A stretch of 64,000 bases of DNA, from NCBI RefSeq assembly GCF_015291625.1, contig NZ_CP030047.1, forward strand, positions 620,001 through 684,000. Reading direction: 5' to 3'. The notes beneath the pieces are model-generated. The model searched no databases and was not told where the DNA came from. It saw nothing but the letters and a program-made list of their open reading frames with translations. Shown here piece after piece: positions 41,500-53,791 of the stretch. The translations under genes and the position numbers were made by a program. Origin of the DNA: Bradyrhizobium sp. CCBAU 53421. Its GTDB lineage: Bacteria > Pseudomonadota > Alphaproteobacteria > Rhizobiales > Xanthobacteraceae. Position 1 is the first letter of the stretch, and every line of letters starts with the position of its first letter.

Positions 41500-41704
41500 C
41501 GTCCGCCTGCCTTGGCGATTGGAATATGTCCGGGTTGACATTTCAGGAACAAAGTAGGAACATTTCCTCCGTAACCTGAGGGTGTGGCGGTTGCCTCATC
41601 TGCGGCGGTATTGCGTGGCCGCTGGACCAATGGCCAAGCCGCGCACCACTTGCGGATGAATTTCCCCGCCTCCTATGATGGGTTGTGGCTGGGGAGTATG
41701 CGTC

Positions 41705-42970
41705 ATGAGAGTTGCGATCTGGGCGGCCATTGCGGCCGCGTGGCTTCTTGCGTCCGCAACTCCGTCGAACGCCCGCGGTCCCTACGGCTCGATCTCGGTC
41801 GGCAACTGGAAGGGCGGCGCCTTCACCGACGACAAGAGCGGTGCATTCACGCATTGCTCGGCGGGGACGGTCTATCAGAGCGGGATCTACTTCGTGGTGG
41901 CGATTACCGCGACTGGCAGCTGGCGGCTGGGCTTTGCCCATGAGAGCTGGCGCCTGACGCCGGGTGAGGCCTTTCCGCTGGCGCTGACCTTCGACGGCCA
42001 GCCGGCGTTCAACGTCTACGGCATGCCGCTCGGCGAGAAGCTCGTGAATATCGAGATGCCGGTGACCTCCAACCTGATCAATCAGTTCCGCAAGGCACGC
42101 CAGATGACGGCATTCGCGCAGGGACAATTGTTTCAGTTCAACCTGAATCAAACCGGACAATTGCTGCCCGCGCTGCTCAACTGCGTCGTCTCGGTGAAGA
42201 AGAACGGCGTCGCCAATGCCGGCGAGTTCGCTGTCGCGACAAAGCCTGTGGCTGCGCCGCCGCAGCAGGCGGCAGCACCCAACGCGCCACCGGCGAAGCA
42301 GGCGAGATCGGGGACCGGCACCGGCTTCGTCGTCAGCGATAGCGGCCACGTCGTCACCAACCATCATGTCGTCGATGGTTGCAGCGAGATTACCGGCAAT
42401 CTGAGCGGCGCGGCGGCGGTCAAATTGCGGTTGGTGTCCGACGACGAGACCAACGATCTCGCGCTGCTGCAGGCTCCGTCCCCGTTCAAGGATGTCGCGA
42501 GCATCCGGCTGAACTCGATTCGGGTTGGCGACGGGGTGGTGGCGATCGGCTATCCCTATCATGGCCTGCTGACATCCGATTTCACCGTGACCACGGGCAT
42601 CGTCTCCTCGCTGAGCGGCATCCTCAACGACACGCGTCATCTGCAGATCAGCGCCGCGGTCCAGCCCGGCAACAGCGGCGGGCCGCTGTTCGATCTCGGC
42701 GGCGCCGTGGTCGGCGTGGTGGCCGCGAAGCTCGACGCGGTCAGGATGGCGCGGGCCACGGGATCGATCCCGGAAAACATCAACTTCGCCATCAAGACCG
42801 GCGCGCTGCGCGACTTCCTCGACAACAGCGCGGTGATGTACCGGACCGCCGAATGGCGCGACGGGACGAAGAAGGAGACCTCCGATATCGCCAAGGATGC
42901 CCGCAGCTACACCCTGTTGATCACCTGCACGGTGAACGAGCAGAGCGCGAACGCGAAGAAGGGCAATTGA
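41705..42970 (+). CDS. Secreted trypsin-like (S1C) serine protease
   Basis: Exported protease of 421 residues. A signal peptide ends near SNARG (about residue 24). The first half (about 25-205) is a unique domain with no clear family. The trypsin-like half begins GTGTGFVVSDSGHVVTNHHV with the catalytic histidine, the aspartate is in DDETNDLALLQAP, and the serine in AVQPGNSGGPLFDLGG. No PDZ domain follows, unlike DegP. It probably acts in the periplasm; substrates are unknown. ATG 41705 directly precedes the signal peptide. Confidence 0.88.
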   Translation: MRVAIWAAIAAAWLLASATPSNARGPYGSISVGNWKGGAFTDDKSGAFTHCSAGTVYQSGIYFVVAITATGSWRLGFAHESWRLTPGEAFPLALTFDGQPAFNVYGMPLGEKLVNIEMPVTSNLINQFRKARQMTAFAQGQLFQFNLNQTGQLLPALLNCVVSVKKNGVANAGEFAVATKPVAAPPQQAAAPNAPPAKQARSGTGTGFVVSDSGHVVTNHHVVDGCSEITGNLSGAAAVKLRLVSDDETNDLALLQAPSPFKDVASIRLNSIRVGDGVVAIGYPYHGLLTSDFTVTTGIVSSLSGILNDTRHLQISAAVQPGNSGGPLFDLGGAVVGVVAAKLDAVRMARATGSIPENINFAIKTGALRDFLDNSAVMYRTAEWRDGTKKETSDIAKDARSYTLLITCTVNEQSANAKKGN

Positions 42971-43131
42971 GACCTCCGCTACCGCTTCTCCCTATCGTTA
43001 CGGCAGGCGACCATATGGGGCTGTCAGCCATACGATTTTACCTGTGACTGCGGCGTCCGGCAGCCGCCGGCTACTGTGCATGGGGTTGTTTTCGATATTT
43101 TGGCAATGCCCGCCTCCGACCGCTGTTCATA

Positions 43132-43201
43132 GGATGGGTAGAGCGAAGCGAAACCCATCATCGTTCCGCGTGTGAGGTCGATCGCAGCGCTCTACCCATC
43201 C
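43132..43201. repeat. Dispersed inverted repeat GGATGGGTAGAGCG
   Basis: A perfect 14-bp inverted repeat, GGATGGGTAGAGCG (43132-43145) and CGCTCTACCCATCC (43188-43201), with GAAGCGAAACCCATCA inside. It is another element common between rhizobial genes, here at the convergent ends of the protease and metallophosphoesterase genes. Confidence 0.75.
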
Positions 43202-43213
43202 TGCGCATCTCAG

Positions 43214-44155
43214 TTAGCTCAACCGCCGCAGCGTATGCACCGTGATCTCGGCCGGGCAGTTCAACCGCACCGGCGCAAGGCTGGTGCCGGCGCCGGCTGA
43301 TGTGTAGCCGGCGAGTTCACCGAACCGCCAGGCGCCTCTGCCCATCCGGCGCGGCAGCCGCGCCTCCAGCTTGATCGCGATGCCGCCGGGCAGGCAGAGC
43401 TGGCCGCCATGGGTATGGCCGCTCAGCATCAGGTCGAAGCCGGCCGCGGCCGCCGCGCGATAGGATTCCGGCGTGTGCGCGAGCAGGATCGAGAACGCAT
43501 CGCGCGGGATCGCCGCGGCGGCCTTTGCAATGTCGTCGGTGCGATAGAAATGCGCATCGTCGATGCCGGCGAGATGGATGGTCGCGCCATCGCGCGTGAT
43601 CGGCTCCTGCTCGTTGAACAGCATCCGGATGCCCATCGCTTCCAGCGCCGGCGTCATCCGGATGCTGTCGTGATTGCCGAGGATGCCATAGAGCGGCAGC
43701 TTGATCCGCGCGCAGAGATCTTTCATCAGCGCGAGGCTGGTCTCGAACGGGCCGAACGTCCTGCCGCGATAATCGCCGGTCAGCACGCAGATGTCGCAGG
43801 CGATATCGCGCACGATGTCGGCCAGATGCCGCATCGCGCCTTGGCTGATATCGGCGTGGAGGTCACTCAGATGAAGGATGGTGAAGCCGTCGAAGGCCGC
43901 CGGCAGGCGCGCCGACGTCACCAGATTGCGCCGCACCTCGACCCGGTCGGCGTTGCGGCGCGCGCGGCCATGCAGGCCCACCAGCTTGAGTGCGGTCTCG
44001 ACGATCCACGGCGCCAGCTTCCAGTTCTCGACGTTGAACACCAGTGTGCCCTGGCCGAACAGCTGCTTCTCATGCGCGGCCTCGATTCCAAGCCGGCGCA
44101 CGACGTGATCCGCGCCGATCCGCTCGACCAATCCCTGCAATGCCGTGTCGGCCAT
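43214..44155 (-). CDS. Calcineurin-like metallophosphoesterase
   Basis: Dinuclear-metal phosphoesterase of 313 residues. The five motif blocks are in order: ILHLSDLHADI, VLTGDYRGRTFG, GILGNHDSIR, SILLAHTPE and LMLSGHTHGGQLCLPGG. The first about 90 residues are a non-catalytic extension (LVFNVENWKLAPWIVETALK). The YaeI/UDP-diacylglucosamine-pyrophosphatase-like group is closest by pattern. No membrane anchor is visible. The substrate is unknown. Confidence 0.9.
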   Translation of the reverse strand: MADTALQGLVERIGADHVVRRLGIEAAHEKQLFGQGTLVFNVENWKLAPWIVETALKLVGLHGRARRNADRVEVRRNLVTSARLPAAFDGFTILHLSDLHADISQGAMRHLADIVRDIACDICVLTGDYRGRTFGPFETSLALMKDLCARIKLPLYGILGNHDSIRMTPALEAMGIRMLFNEQEPITRDGATIHLAGIDDAHFYRTDDIAKAAAAIPRDAFSILLAHTPESYRAAAAAGFDLMLSGHTHGGQLCLPGGIAIKLEARLPRRMGRGAWRFGELAGYTSAGAGTSLAPVRLNCPAEITVHTLRRLS

Positions 44156-44237
44156 CGTCCTCCGTGCGGCCCGCGACGCGACACGCGGGCCGGCGCGACA
44201 CTATCATGCGCAATCCCGGCGGCGATACGGCCGAGGC

Positions 44238-45986
<1,749 letters not shown>

Positions 45987-46245
45987 GGCCTGTCTCGTCC
46001 CTTATCTTCGTTATGTCTTGCCTGCGCCTCGTTGGACGCGACGACGGAAAGATTAGGGCGAGGGCGGCGCGGCCCGCAAGCACATGCGGTGCCGCGCCGG
46101 GTATGGCTCCTATGCCGCGGGAACGATGGCCGCGGTATCCGGAGCAGGCTCGGTCGGGATTGCATAGAGATGCGCCGCTCCTCGGGCAGCGTGTGATCGC
46201 AGTCAAACAAGCGCGCTTGGACCGGTTTGAGTTTCTGCGTGCCGC

Positions 46246-48126
46246 TCAGCCGTCGTTGGACTTCACGATCCGGATCAGCTCGTCGCCGTAATGCTCGAGC
46301 TTCTTGTCGCCGATCCCGGCGATGTTGCGCAGATCGCTCAGCGTGTCCGGACGCATGGCGGCGATGCCATCGATGGTCGAATCGTGCAGCACCACATAGG
46401 CCGGCACGCCGCGCTGGCGCGCGACCTCCGAACGCCAGGCGCGCAGGGCCGCATGCAACGCGGGACTGGCGATGCCGCCGGGGCTGTCGGCGGCCGGCGC
46501 GAGCTCGCCGCGGCGCGACTTGCTGCGCACCGCGCGGTTGCGTGCGCCTTCCGGCTGCTCGCGCAGCATCACCGCGGTCTCGCCTTTCAGCACGCCGCGC
46601 GCGCTGTCGGTCAACTTCAGCGCGCCGAAGGCGTCGCTGTCGGCGCGCAGATGGCCCATCGCCACCAGCTGGCGCAGCACCGCGCGCCATTGCTTCTCAT
46701 TGAGCTCGCGGCCGATGCCGAACACCGACAGCTGGTCGTGATTGAACTGCTTGACCCGTTCGGTCAGCCGTCCGACCAGCACGTCGATCAGGTGCATGGC
46801 GCCGAAGCGCTGCCCGGTGCGATAGACGCAGGACAACAGCTTCTGGGCGAGCACCTTGCCGTCGCGGACACGCGGCGGCGTCAGGCAGTTGTCGCAATTG
46901 CCGCAGCTTTCGTCGGTGCGGGTCTCGCCGAAATAGCCGAGCAGGCGCTGCCGCCGGCAGTGCACGGTCTCGGCCAGCGCGACCAGCGCGTCGAGCTTGC
47001 CGATCGAGACACGCTTGAAGGCGTCGGAGCCGGTCGATTCATCGATCATGCGGCGCTGCTGCACGATGTCGGAGAGGCCGTAGGCCATCCACGCCGCCGA
47101 CGGCTTGCCGTCACGGCCGGCGCGTCCGGTCTCCTGGTAATAGGCCTCGATGCTCTTCGGCAAATCGAGATGCGCGACAAAGCGCACGTCGGGCTTGTCG
47201 ATGCCCATGCCGAACGCGATCGTGGCGACAATGACGATGCCGTCCTCATTGAGGAAGCGGTCCTGATGCCGGGCACGCACGCCGGCGTCGAGCCCGGCGT
47301 GATAGGGCAGCGCGGCAATACCGGCCTCGCTGAGCGCCGCCGCGACGTCCTCGACCTTGGCGCGCGACAGGCAATAGACCACGCCGGCGTCGCCGGCATG
47401 CCGCTCCCTGATGAAGCTCTTCAGCTGCGTGGTGGCGTTCTGCTTGTCGACGATCTCGTAGCGAATATTGGGGCGGTCGAAGCTTGCGACGAACTCCGGC
47501 GCGTCGGTCAGCGAGAGACGTTCGGCGATCTCCTTTCGCGTCAGCGCGTCCGCAGTCGCCGTCAGCGCGATGCGTGGCACCTTGGGAAAGCGTTCGGCGA
47601 GTGCGGACAGGCCGATATATTCCGGGCGGAAGTCATGGCCCCATTGCGAGACGCAATGCGCTTCGTCGATCGCAAACAGCGCGATTTGCGCCTGGCTGAG
47701 CAAATTGAGGCAGCGCGGCGTCAGCAGCCGTTCCGGCGCGACATAGAGCAAATCGAGATCGCCGGCGAGCAGTCGCCGCTCGACTTCCGAGGCTTCCTCA
47801 TAAGACAGCGTCGAGTTCAGTACCGCGGCGTTGACGCCGGCCTCGGTGAGGCCCGCGACCTGGTCTCGCATCAACGCGATCAAGGGCGACACGACGATGC
47901 CGCAGCCGTCGCGTAGCAGCGACGGCAGCTGATAGCACAGCGACTTGCCGCCGCCGGTCGGCATCAGCACCAGGCAATTGCCGCCATCGGTGACGTGGCG
48001 GATGATCTTTTCCTGCGCACCACGGAAACCTGACAGGCCGAATACGGAACTGAGCACGGATCGCGCGTCGCGGGGCGGAGCGGATGCACGATCGAGGGCG
48101 GGCTGGAAGGTCATGATCCCTTGCAT
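46246..48126 (-). CDS. recQ: ATP-dependent DNA helicase RecQ
   Basis: Superfamily 2 helicase of 626 residues. Walker A is [16 protein letters not shown], the DEAH box is [20 protein letters not shown], motif VI is [15 protein letters not shown], and the RQC zinc site is at CGNCDNC. The C-terminal HRDC domain ([20 protein letters not shown]) is present. It unwinds DNA during recombination and fork repair. Two start codons, 48126 and 48114, are each preceded by AAGGGATC because a 12-base unit is duplicated; both give a complete protein. Confidence 0.95.
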   Translation of the reverse strand: MQGIMTFQPALDRASAPPRDARSVLSSVFGLSGFRGAQEKIIRHVTDGGNCLVLMPTGGGKSLCYQLPSLLRDGCGIVVSPLIALMRDQVAGLTEAGVNAAVLNSTLSYEEASEVERRLLAGDLDLLYVAPERLLTPRCLNLLSQAQIALFAIDEAHCVSQWGHDFRPEYIGLSALAERFPKVPRIALTATADALTRKEIAERLSLTDAPEFVASFDRPNIRYEIVDKQNATTQLKSFIRERHAGDAGVVYCLSRAKVEDVAAALSEAGIAALPYHAGLDAGVRARHQDRFLNEDGIVIVATIAFGMGIDKPDVRFVAHLDLPKSIEAYYQETGRAGRDGKPSAAWMAYGLSDIVQQRRMIDESTGSDAFKRVSIGKLDALVALAETVHCRRQRLLGYFGETRTDESCGNCDNCLTPPRVRDGKVLAQKLLSCVYRTGQRFGAMHLIDVLVGRLTERVKQFNHDQLSVFGIGRELNEKQWRAVLRQLVAMGHLRADSDAFGALKLTDSARGVLKGETAVMLREQPEGARNRAVRSKSRRGELAPAADSPGGIASPALHAALRAWRSEVARQRGVPAYVVLHDSTIDGIAAMRPDTLSDLRNIAGIGDKKLEHYGDELIRIVKSNDG

Positions 48127-48248
48127 GATCCCTTTGGGATTCCCCCGGATTTCCTTGGGGTCAACAGGCGGTGATCGAGGTCTTCTGGTCGAACGATACC
48201 GGAACGAAACGTGTTAATACACGTCCCAACAACAAACTCAATTCGGGC

Positions 48249-49592
48249 ATGGCTCGTCAGCTGCGGTTCATCACAGGCATTGCCGCGATCGTGCTGGTCG
48301 CGGGCGCGGCCATGGGTGTCGCGGTCGCCTGGCGGCCGCAGATCGCGGCCATTGCGCCGCCGCGGCCCGACACGTTCGCCCCTGACATCGTCAAGCGCGG
48401 CCGCGATCTCGCCGCGATCGGCAATTGCAACACCTGCCATACCGTGCAAGGCGGCCCCAACTACGCTGGCGGACTGCCGGTTCCGACGCCGTTCGGCACC
48501 ATCTTCTCGTCGAACATCACGCCGGATGCCGAGACCGGCATCGGGGACTGGCCGGAGGCGGCCTTCGTCCGTGCGATGCGCTCGGGCGTGGCCCGCGACG
48601 GCCGGCATCTCTACCCGACCTTTCCCTATGACCATTTCACCAACGTCTCCGATGCGGACGACCGGGCGCTGTACGCGTTCCTGATGACGCGGCAGCCGGT
48701 GCACGCATCGCCGCCGGCGAATCAGCTGGCGTTTCCGCTGAACTATCGGCCGCTGATTGCGGGATGGAAGCTGTTGTATCTGCGTGGCGGCGACGTTCCC
48801 TCCGATCCGGCGAAGGGAGCGGAATGGAACCGCGGCGCCTATCTGGTAGGGGGGCTCGCGCATTGCGGCGCCTGCCACACGCCGCGCAACGCGCTTGGCG
48901 CCGAGCGGGTCACTGCGCAGTTCTCCGGCGGCGATGTCGACAATTGGCGCGCCTACGCGCTGAACGACACTTCGCCCGCGCCGGTGCGGTGGACGGTCGA
49001 CGCGTTGTACAGCTATCTGCGCCACGGCTGGCAAAGCGATCACGGCACCGCACGCGGGCCGATGGCTGAAGTGGCCGGCAATCTGGCTGATGCCGCCGAC
49101 AGCGATGTGCGCGCGATCGCCATCTACATGGCTGATATTTCGGGCGCGCCGCCGCCGGATCGCAAACAGCCCGCTGACGCTGTGGCGCAATCGGCATCAG
49201 AGGATGCCGCGCAAGCCAACGCGCCAGGCGCGGCGATTTATGCCGCGACCTGCGCAGCCTGCCATCAGGGCAATCGGGCGCTGCCCTATGGCGGCGTCAA
49301 TCTCGCGCTGAGCACGGCGATCACAAGCCCCGATCCGCGCAACCTGCTCAACATCGTGCTGACGGGCGTCGGCGCCGTCGCGGGCGAGCGCAGCCCGATC
49401 ATGCCGGGCTTCGCGGCCAGCATCGACGACGCGCAGCTGATTGCGCTCGCGAACTATCTGCGTGCCAGGTTCGGCAAGCAGCCGGCGTGGAACGATCTCG
49501 ACAAGGCCGTGCGCGAGGCGCGCGCGGCGCAGGCCACGTCGCTTGCTGCGCGTGACACGCCTGCGGAAACCAATCAGCGAGGCAAGCCATGA
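48249..49592 (+). CDS. Tri-haem c-type cytochrome subunit of a molybdenum hydroxylase
   Basis: Membrane-anchored cytochrome c of 447 residues with three haem-binding motifs, CNTCH (first domain), CGACH (second) and CAACH (third). An N-terminal hydrophobic helix (FITGIAAIVLVAGAAMGVAV) anchors it. The organisation matches the cytochrome subunits of aldehyde, nicotinate and isoquinoline-type dehydrogenases, which pass electrons to the respiratory chain. Its stop overlaps the start of the 2Fe-2S gene (ATGA). ATG 48249 is chosen at the anchor; an in-frame extension to 48171 lacks a ribosome binding site. Confidence 0.9.
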   Translation: MARQLRFITGIAAIVLVAGAAMGVAVAWRPQIAAIAPPRPDTFAPDIVKRGRDLAAIGNCNTCHTVQGGPNYAGGLPVPTPFGTIFSSNITPDAETGIGDWPEAAFVRAMRSGVARDGRHLYPTFPYDHFTNVSDADDRALYAFLMTRQPVHASPPANQLAFPLNYRPLIAGWKLLYLRGGDVPSDPAKGAEWNRGAYLVGGLAHCGACHTPRNALGAERVTAQFSGGDVDNWRAYALNDTSPAPVRWTVDALYSYLRHGWQSDHGTARGPMAEVAGNLADAADSDVRAIAIYMADISGAPPPDRKQPADAVAQSASEDAAQANAPGAAIYAATCAACHQGNRALPYGGVNLALSTAITSPDPRNLLNIVLTGVGAVAGERSPIMPGFAASIDDAQLIALANYLRARFGKQPAWNDLDKAVREARAAQATSLAARDTPAETNQRGKP

Positions 49593-50080
49593 CGACAGTG
49601 AAGGTCAATGGCCGGGATCATCAGGTCGATGCCGATCCGGATACGCCGCTGCTCTATGTGCTGCGCAACGATCTTGCGCTCAATGCCGCCAAGTTCGGTT
49701 GCGGGCTCGGGCAATGTGGCTCCTGCACCGTGATCGTCGACGGCAAGGCGGTGCTGTCCTGCGTCACGCCGCTGCTGCTGGTCGAAGGCAAGCAGGTGAC
49801 AACGCTGGAAGGGCTCGGCACCGTGACGGCGCCGGCGCCGATCCAGCGCGCCTTCATGGAGGAGCAGGCGGCGCAGTGCGGCTACTGCATCGCCGGGATG
49901 ATGATGCGGGCGCAGGCGCTGTTGATGCGCAATCCGAAGCCATCGGATGCGCAGATCCGCGCCGAGCTGGAGCCCAATCTCTGTCGTTGCGGCACCCATA
50001 TGCGCATCCTGCGTGCGGTGCATCGCGCCGCCATGCTGATGGATACGGCCGCCGCCGCAAGCGACAGGAGCGTCCGATGA
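49589..50080 (+). CDS. 2Fe-2S subunit of a molybdenum hydroxylase (IorA-like)
   Basis: Small subunit of 163 residues. The plant-ferredoxin-type cluster cysteines are in CGLGQCGSCTVIVDGK with a fourth at VLSC, and the second cluster is CGYCIAGMMMRAQAL with CRCGTH. This two-cluster pattern is standard for xanthine-dehydrogenase-family small subunits, closest to isoquinoline 1-oxidoreductase and nicotinate dehydrogenase. It overlaps both neighbours by four bases, giving a tightly coupled three-gene operon. Confidence 0.94.
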   Translation: MTTVKVNGRDHQVDADPDTPLLYVLRNDLALNAAKFGCGLGQCGSCTVIVDGKAVLSCVTPLLLVEGKQVTTLEGLGTVTAPAPIQRAFMEEQAAQCGYCIAGMMMRAQALLMRNPKPSDAQIRAELEPNLCRCGTHMRILRAVHRAAMLMDTAAAASDRSVR

Positions 50081-52293
50081 CCGCGTCGATGGTTCTCGAT
50101 CGCCGCCGCGTGCTGGCCGGTGGCGGCGCGCTGATCGTCAGCTTCTCACTGCGCCATGCGGTGGCGCAGGAGCAGAGGGGCCCGAAGCTGCCGGGCAGCC
50201 TCGCAACCTCGCCCAATCTGGACTCCTGGATCCGCATCGATGCCGACGGCCGGATCACGGCCTTCACGGGCAAGGCCGAGCTCGGCCAGGGCTTCCGCAC
50301 CGCGTTCCAGCAGATCGCGGCCGAGCAGCTCGATATTCCCTTCGACGCGCTGAAAGTCATCACTGCCGATACGAAGCTCACGGCGAACGAAGGCTACACC
50401 TCCGGCAGCCATTCGATGCAGGACAGCGGCACCGCGATCCTGCACGCCGCGGCGCAGGCGCGCGCATTGCTGGTCGCGGAGGCGGCGAGGCGGTTCGACC
50501 TGCCGCCCGAGAGCTTGCGGACCGAGAATGCGACGGTGATCGCCCCCGATGGCCGGCGCCTGGGTTATGGCGAGCTTGTCGCCGCGGATATGCTGCATGT
50601 CGAGGCGCAGCCGGCGTCGCGACTGAAGGATCCGTCGAATTTCACGGTGATGGGCCAGCCGGTGCCACGCGTCGATATTCCGGCCAAGGTGACCGGCGGC
50701 GCCGCCTATGTGCAGGACATCCGGCTTCCCGGCATGGTTCATGCGCGCGTGGCGCGTCCGCCGAGTTACGGCGCGCAGCTGATCGAATGCGACACGGCCG
50801 CGACCGAGAAGATGCCCGGCGTGATCGGAATCGTGCGGGACGGCAATTTCCTCGCCGTGGTGGCGGAGAAGGAGTTTTCGGCGGTCAAGGCCATGCATGC
50901 GTTATCGGCCGCCGCGAAATGGCGGGAGAGCGCGAAGCTGCCGAGCCAGCAGGATCTGGCAAATGTGCTGACCGCGCTGCCGGCGCAGGACTTTGCGATT
51001 TTCGAGCGCAGCGATCCCGCAGTGAGCGGCACGAGATCGCTCGAAGCGACCTATACGCGGCCCTACCAGTCGCACGGCTCGATCGGGCCGTCTTGCGCAG
51101 TTGCGCAGTTCGTCGATGGCGCTATGACAGTATGGACGCATACCCAAGGCGTCTATCCCGATCGGCAGGCGATCGCCGAGATGCTCGGCATGCCGCTCGC
51201 CAGCGTTCGCCTGATCCATGTCGAAGGCTCCGGATGCTACGGCCACAACGGCGCCGACGATGCCGCGGCCGACGCCGCGCTGATTGCCCGCGCGCTGCCC
51301 GGCCGCCCGGTCCGGGTGCAGTGGATGCGCGAGCAGGAGCACGGCTGGGAGCCCTATGGTCCGGCGATGGTGACGAAGCTGAGCGCTTCGCTCACGGCCG
51401 ACGGCAAGATCGCCGACTGGAATTTTGCGGTGTGGAGCAACACGCATTCGATGCGGCCGGGCGGCGCCGGCTCGCTGCTTGCGGCCCAGCACATGGCGCG
51501 GTCGTTTGCGGTGCCGTCGCCAAAACCGCTGCCGCTGCCGGAAGGCGGCGGCGATCGCAATGCGATCCCGATCTACAACTTCCCGAACGCGGATGTGATG
51601 CATCACTTCATTGCCGCGATGCCTTTGCGGATCTCGGCGATGCGCGCGCTCGGCGCCTATCACAATGTATTCTCGATCGAGAGCTTCATGGATGAGCTGG
51701 CCGATCTCGCCGAAACCGATCCGGTCGCGTTTCGCTTGAGGCATCTCGACGATGCGCGCGGTCGCGCGGTGGTCGAGAAAGCCGCGCAGGAATTCGGCTG
51801 GACGCCCGGCAGGAGAGCGCCGCAAAATCGCGGCTACGGCTTCGCATTCGCGCGCTACAAGAATCTCGCCGCCTATTGCGCCATAGCATCCGAGGTGGAG
51901 GTGGATCGCGAGACCGGGCGGGCTCACCTGGTGCGCGCCGTCGCTGCCGTCGATGCCGGCCAGGTCGTCAACCCGGATGGCATTACCAACCAGATCGAAG
52001 GCGCGATCGTGCAGTCGGCGAGCTGGACGCTCTATGAAAGCGTCACCTTCGACAACGCGAGGATTACCAGCATCGACTGGCAGACCTACCCGATCCTGCG
52101 CTTCAATGCCGTGCCCGACAGCATCGCCGTCCACATCATCAACCGCCCAGGCCAGCCGTTCCTCGGCAGCGGCGAGACCGGGCAGGGCCCGGCCGCGGCG
52201 TCGCTCGCCAACGCCGTCGCGCATGCGACCGGAAAGCGGTTGCGCGACCTGCCGCTCAGCCGCAAGCGGATCAAGGACGCGATCGACGCGTAG
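50077..52293 (+). CDS. Molybdopterin-binding large subunit (IorB-like, Tat-exported)
   Basis: Catalytic subunit of 738 residues in the xanthine dehydrogenase family. A twin-arginine leader (LDRRRVLAGGGALIVSFSLR) implies export, consistent with a cytochrome partner in the periplasm. Characteristic segments are TAFTGKAELGQGFRTAFQQI, AYVQDIRLPGMVHARV, GSGCYGHNGADDAAADAALI and the C-terminal FLGSGETGQGPAAASLANAV, with the glutamate base in GETGQGP. Overall pattern matches isoquinoline 1-oxidoreductase beta subunits; the true substrate may be another N-heterocycle or an aldehyde. ATG 50077 overlaps the 2Fe-2S stop; the frame is open further left only by chance. Confidence 0.93.
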   Translation: MTASMVLDRRRVLAGGGALIVSFSLRHAVAQEQRGPKLPGSLATSPNLDSWIRIDADGRITAFTGKAELGQGFRTAFQQIAAEQLDIPFDALKVITADTKLTANEGYTSGSHSMQDSGTAILHAAAQARALLVAEAARRFDLPPESLRTENATVIAPDGRRLGYGELVAADMLHVEAQPASRLKDPSNFTVMGQPVPRVDIPAKVTGGAAYVQDIRLPGMVHARVARPPSYGAQLIECDTAATEKMPGVIGIVRDGNFLAVVAEKEFSAVKAMHALSAAAKWRESAKLPSQQDLANVLTALPAQDFAIFERSDPAVSGTRSLEATYTRPYQSHGSIGPSCAVAQFVDGAMTVWTHTQGVYPDRQAIAEMLGMPLASVRLIHVEGSGCYGHNGADDAAADAALIARALPGRPVRVQWMREQEHGWEPYGPAMVTKLSASLTADGKIADWNFAVWSNTHSMRPGGAGSLLAAQHMARSFAVPSPKPLPLPEGGGDRNAIPIYNFPNADVMHHFIAAMPLRISAMRALGAYHNVFSIESFMDELADLAETDPVAFRLRHLDDARGRAVVEKAAQEFGWTPGRRAPQNRGYGFAFARYKNLAAYCAIASEVEVDRETGRAHLVRAVAAVDAGQVVNPDGITNQIEGAIVQSASWTLYESVTFDNARITSIDWQTYPILRFNAVPDSIAVHIINRPGQPFLGSGETGQGPAAASLANAVAHATGKRLRDLPLSRKRIKDAIDA

Positions 52294-52298
52294 ACTTG

Positions 52299-53510
52299 TC
52301 AGGCCGTCGGGGCGGGCGGCGGCGTCATTGGCTCGACCTCGTAGGTCGTCGGCAGGTTGATCGGCTTGTAGGTCGGATCTTTCTCCATGCGCTCCACCAC
52401 CGAGGCATGGATGATCGCGCCCTCCGGTATTGGCCTTGGCTCGCCCATCGGCAGATAGAAGCCGAGGAAGGACTTCCGCTCCGGCCATTCCTTCCATTTA
52501 TCGCTCTTCGGAATCCATTCCAGGATTTCCCAGGCGCCGGTCAGCGAATTGTGCAGCGGGGCCGTCGCGCTCGGCGGCACGTAGTCGTGTTTGTGTGGCG
52601 GCAGCGGCATCCCCCAGGCGAGATGATCGATCAGTGCCTGATCCATGTGCAGCCCGGCGGCCTTGGCCTGCTCGAGCATCCAGATCAGCGGAAATTTCGA
52701 CGGGCCGCTCTGGTCCTCCGGATAGCCGCCGCCGACGTCGGAGTGCACGCCGGCGAACCAGACCTGGCGAATATCCTGCTCGACCTCGGTTGCCGGATTG
52801 AACGGATCGGAGCGGAACTTTTGCGGCTCGATCCAGCGGTTGAGGCGGAACATGCGCCGGCGCTCGTCGATCGAGATCGCCTGGCGGAAGCGTTTGACGC
52901 TGGAGTTGGTGCGGGTGAACAGCAGCGTCTGGATGTCGAACAGGAAGTTGTCCTGCCGCGGCACGATGATCGAGGCCACGGTGTCCCAGACGCCGACGAA
53001 CTCGATGTCGATGTTGCGCCCGCCGGCGATCTGGCTGAAGTGCCAGACCTCCTTCAACGGGGCAGGGTCAAACGTTCCGTCGGACTTCTGGGCGTCCGCG
53101 CTGGCCTTCTTGTAGGTGCCGAAGGCGTAGCTTGCGAGGTCGAGCTGGTCGACCGGCAACAGGCCCATCACATGGACGAAGGCCGCCAGCGTGCGCACGG
53201 TATAGGCGCCGCGGCTGAAGCCGAACATCCAGACCCGGTCGCCGGGCTCCCAGAGCCGGCACAGAAACCGGTAGGCACCAAGCGTGTCCTCGTCGAGACC
53301 CGCGCCGAACGCCAGCCCGAAAAGACCGCGCACTTCCTGCTTGAAGCGGCCCCAGCTGTTCTGCAGGCCGATCGTGCCGAGACCCGGATGATAGTAGATG
53401 CGCTGGCGGTCATCCTTGTCGGCGACGCGAAACAGCTTCAGCACGTTGGAAATATTGGCGCCGATCTCGTTGCCGGTGCCGTCGCAACAAATCACAATAT
53501 CCTTCGGCAT
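52299..53510 (-). CDS. DUF2235 (Tle1-like) alpha/beta-hydrolase-fold protein
   Basis: Protein of 403 residues in the DUF2235 family. The opening MPKDIVICCDGTGNEIGANI, the nucleophile elbow FGFSRGAYTVRTLAAF, FVGVWDTVASI and WFAGVHSDVGGGYPED are all diagnostic. Family members include type VI phospholipase effectors (Tle1), but many DUF2235 proteins stand alone. No VgrG, PAAR or Hcp gene is near, so an effector role is unsupported here. ATG 53510 begins the family motif. It is convergent with the Mo-subunit gene, five bases apart. Confidence 0.9.
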   Translation of the reverse strand: MPKDIVICCDGTGNEIGANISNVLKLFRVADKDDRQRIYYHPGLGTIGLQNSWGRFKQEVRGLFGLAFGAGLDEDTLGAYRFLCRLWEPGDRVWMFGFSRGAYTVRTLAAFVHVMGLLPVDQLDLASYAFGTYKKASADAQKSDGTFDPAPLKEVWHFSQIAGGRNIDIEFVGVWDTVASIIVPRQDNFLFDIQTLLFTRTNSSVKRFRQAISIDERRRMFRLNRWIEPQKFRSDPFNPATEVEQDIRQVWFAGVHSDVGGGYPEDQSGPSKFPLIWMLEQAKAAGLHMDQALIDHLAWGMPLPPHKHDYVPPSATAPLHNSLTGAWEILEWIPKSDKWKEWPERKSFLGFYLPMGEPRPIPEGAIIHASVVERMEKDPTYKPINLPTTYEVEPMTPPPAPTA

Positions 53511-53791
53511 CCGGTGCCCCCGCGGCCGCCGTGAAAATCTTGCGACCTCTATGTACGGCAGAACATGGGGAAGATTCAATCTTCAATTGAAGACGGTTCT
53601 GTGTACGCGGCATGAACGCCGGCGATCCGCAGAATTCAATTGCAACACTTTTGAAAAGATGGGAATCTCGCCGCCTGTCATTGCGATATTGCGTCGATAT
53701 TTTTCTCCCTTTCAGGGACTTCGCCGGTGCGCGCGATCATCTTGCCTGCGGCTTTCCGCAGCTTCCCCAAGCAGGACAGGAACCGATCGGC

